Shown piece after piece: positions 34,538-35,696 of a stretch of DNA of 35,696 bases (its first letter is position 1; each line of letters begins with the position of its first letter). A program made the position numbers and the translations under genes. Origin of the DNA: Prochlorococcus sp. AG-363-B04 (lineage in GTDB: Bacteria > Cyanobacteriota > Cyanobacteriia > PCC-6307 > Cyanobiaceae); the NCBI GenBank assembly GCA_003278465.1, contig QCFC01000016.1, positions 1 through 35,696 of the forward strand. Reading direction: 5' to 3'. The notes below the pieces were generated by a model. The model worked only from the letters and a program-made list of their open reading frames with translations, searched no databases and had not been told where the DNA came from.

Positions 34538-35128
34538 GTGCTGATTCTTGCCTCTGCGTCTTCAGCAAGAAAACGTCTATTGGATAAAGCTGGCATCCCT
34601 TATAGAGCATTGGTAAGTGGAATTGATGAAACCCAGTTTTGTGAGTCTGACCCGAAGCAATTAGTTATGTTGCTTGCAAAGGCTAAGGCTTCTTCGGTAT
34701 GGGAAAGGTGCGTTTCAAATGGGTTTAATGAATGTCCTTTTGACCAAGAAACAGCAGTACTTGGCTGTGATTCAGTTCTTGAATTTCAAGGAGAAATTTT
34801 TGGAAAGCCTCGAGATTCGACCGAGGCTTTTAATAGATGGAAAAAAATGTCCTCATTTGATGCATTACTCCATACAGGCCATTCTTTGATTCATATGAAT
34901 GATGAGAAACTTGTCCGAGAAAGTATTGATGAAGTTATAAGTACCCGAATTTATTTTTCCTCACTTAGTGAGTCTGAGATTAAGGATTATGTTGCAACTG
35001 GTGAACCTATGAACTGTGCAGGTGGATTTGCAATAGAGGGAAGAGGAGGAATGTTTATTAGGAGGTTGGATGGATGTTATAGCAATGTGATTGGATTAAG
35101 TTTGCCATGGTTGAAGGATAATTTGTGA
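34538..35128 (+). CDS. maf: Maf-like nucleotide pyrophosphatase
   Basis: Maf proteins hydrolyse non-canonical or ordinary nucleoside triphosphates to monophosphates and restrain division in some bacteria. The 196-residue protein begins LILASASSARKRLLDKAG (2-19), the family hallmark with the phosphate-binding SxSxRR-like loop. It also has TAVLGCDSVLEFQGEIFGKP with the catalytic aspartate and CAGGFAIEGRGG near the end. The start is GTG at 34538. It is divergent from the Npun_F0494-like gene, with 41 bp between, and convergent with psbC. Confidence 0.93.
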   Translation: MLILASASSARKRLLDKAGIPYRALVSGIDETQFCESDPKQLVMLLAKAKASSVWERCVSNGFNECPFDQETAVLGCDSVLEFQGEIFGKPRDSTEAFNRWKKMSSFDALLHTGHSLIHMNDEKLVRESIDEVISTRIYFSSLSESEIKDYVATGEPMNCAGGFAIEGRGGMFIRRLDGCYSNVIGLSLPWLKDNL

Positions 35129-35178
35129 TATTTTTCTGGCGAAGTTGTTTATTCAGAAGCAGTATCTCACTAAATTAA

Positions 35179-35207
35179 ATGGCCCCCACCAATAAGGTGA
35201 GGGCCAT
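35179..35207. terminator. GC-rich terminator hairpin between convergent maf and psbC
   Basis: ATGGCCCCCACC (35179-35190) pairs with GGTGAGGGCCAT (35196-35207) around a loop AATAA: 11 of 12 base pairs with one C-A mismatch. Read on the reverse strand it is followed by TTTAATTTAG, so it suits psbC transcripts; read forward it may also end maf. Confidence 0.85.
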
Positions 35208-35237
35208 AAGAGAGATTCTTTTTTTGAAGACTCTCTT
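35208..35237. terminator. second hairpin between maf and psbC
   Basis: AAGAGAG (35208-35214) pairs with CTCTCTT (35231-35237), extended inside by TTC/GAA around a T7 loop. It directly abuts the GC-rich hairpin, giving two hairpins in tandem for the highly expressed psbC. Confidence 0.6.
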
Positions 35238-35248
35238 TATTAAGTTAG

Positions 35249-35696
35249 CTAGTCAAGGTCAGGCATTTCCAAAACAGGTTCAGTCTTGCGATCGATACCT
35301 TTTTCGAATCCTGCTGCAGCTGCTCTAGCACGGCCTGCATGCCATAGGTGCCCAATGAAAGTAAACCAACCAAGGAAAAACTGTGCAGCAGCAAGCCACT
35401 GACGAAGGTTTACAAAGTTCACAGCATTAGGCTCTGTGATAATTCCACCAACGGAATTAATTGATGCGTTTGGAGCATGCGTCATGTATTCAGCTGCTCG
35501 GCGAATTTGCCATGGCTGAATATCATTTTGGAGCTTATCAAGGCTTAATCCATTTGGACCACGAAGTGGTTCAAGCCATGGTCCTCTGAAATCCCAAAAG
35601 CGCATTGTCTCCCCACCAAAAATGATTTCACCTGTAGGTGAACGCATTAAGTACTTACCAAGTCCTGTTGGACCCATGGTTGTACCAATATTGGCT
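35249..35696 (-). CDS. psbC: photosystem II CP43 protein, C-terminal part
   Basis: CP43 is a chlorophyll-binding inner antenna of photosystem II; its large lumenal loop touches the manganese cluster. The window holds the last 148 codons and the start lies beyond the right edge. Diagnostic segments are [39 protein letters not shown] and [20 protein letters not shown]. The last membrane helix follows with [20 protein letters not shown], and the protein ends MPDLD. The arginine in [10 protein letters not shown] is the one near the water-oxidising cluster in known CP43 structures. Tandem hairpins lie 12-70 bp after the stop. Confidence 0.98.
   Translation of the reverse strand, partial: ANIGTTMGPTGLGKYLMRSPTGEIIFGGETMRFWDFRGPWLEPLRGPNGLSLDKLQNDIQPWQIRRAAEYMTHAPNASINSVGGIITEPNAVNFVNLRQWLAAAQFFLGWFTFIGHLWHAGRARAAAAGFEKGIDRKTEPVLEMPDLD

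Noticed and set aside
34497-34610. N-terminal extension of the Npun_F0494-like protein.
   Set aside because: It would overlap the divergent maf gene by 73 bp and lacks family-like sequence; the inner ATG at 34496 is preferred.
1-35696. CRISPR array, insertion sequence or prophage genes.
   Set aside because: No regularly spaced repeats, transposase, integrase or phage structural genes were seen.

Overview
The window looks like chromosomal DNA of a marine picocyanobacterium, most likely Prochlorococcus or a close relative. It is AT-rich and gene-dense. It carries psbC (photosystem II CP43), a CobL and CobQ of the cobalamin pathway, a cyanobacterial FtsH4-like protease and several families known mainly from cyanobacteria (DUF1517, DUF3611, DUF3122, TIGR03792, Npun_F0494). 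Species assignment is inference from gene content. No rRNA is present and the only RNA gene seen is one tRNA-Ala(GGC).

Layout. 1-5.8 kb: a partial hypothetical gene, era and trmD; then a reverse-strand 2OG-Fe(II) oxygenase-like gene with AT-rich flanks; then the tightly overlapping run ispF, a TIGR03792-type gene and larB. 5.8-11.1 kb: a stretch with possible decayed or tiny reverse-strand coding segments, a DUF1517 gene, thiE-thiS, a 38-residue membrane peptide, ribF, a DUF3611 gene and surE. 11.2-20.4 kb: pheS, nadK, cobL, two small cyanobacterial genes, ribD, ftsH with a structured leader, argF and lexA with a probable SOS box. This is ordinary core genome.

20.4-29.0 kb is the accessory-looking section: a radical SAM/SPASM protein, a second 2OG-Fe(II) oxygenase-like protein, about 2 kb without convincing long genes that contains tRNA-Ala(GGC) and a 15-bp degenerate tandem repeat, then a large TPR-sulfotransferase and a large TPR-glycosyltransferase. 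All four big genes are modification-type enzymes. The most economical inference is a module for modifying surface glycans or peptides, but no substrate is visible.

29.0-35.7 kb returns to housekeeping: a 3-methyladenine DNA glycosylase, a half-length NdhF-like membrane protein, a family 2 glycosyltransferase, a small membrane protein, then on the reverse strand an overlapping chain of an Npun_F0494-type gene, cobQ and a [2Fe-2S] ferredoxin. Maf follows, then a pair of hairpins between the convergent maf and psbC genes. psbC runs off the right edge.

Cofactor supply is a theme: thiamin (thiE, thiS), flavin (ribD, ribF), corrinoid (cobL, cobQ), isoprenoid (ispF), NADP (nadK) and possibly a LarB-type nicotinate modification.
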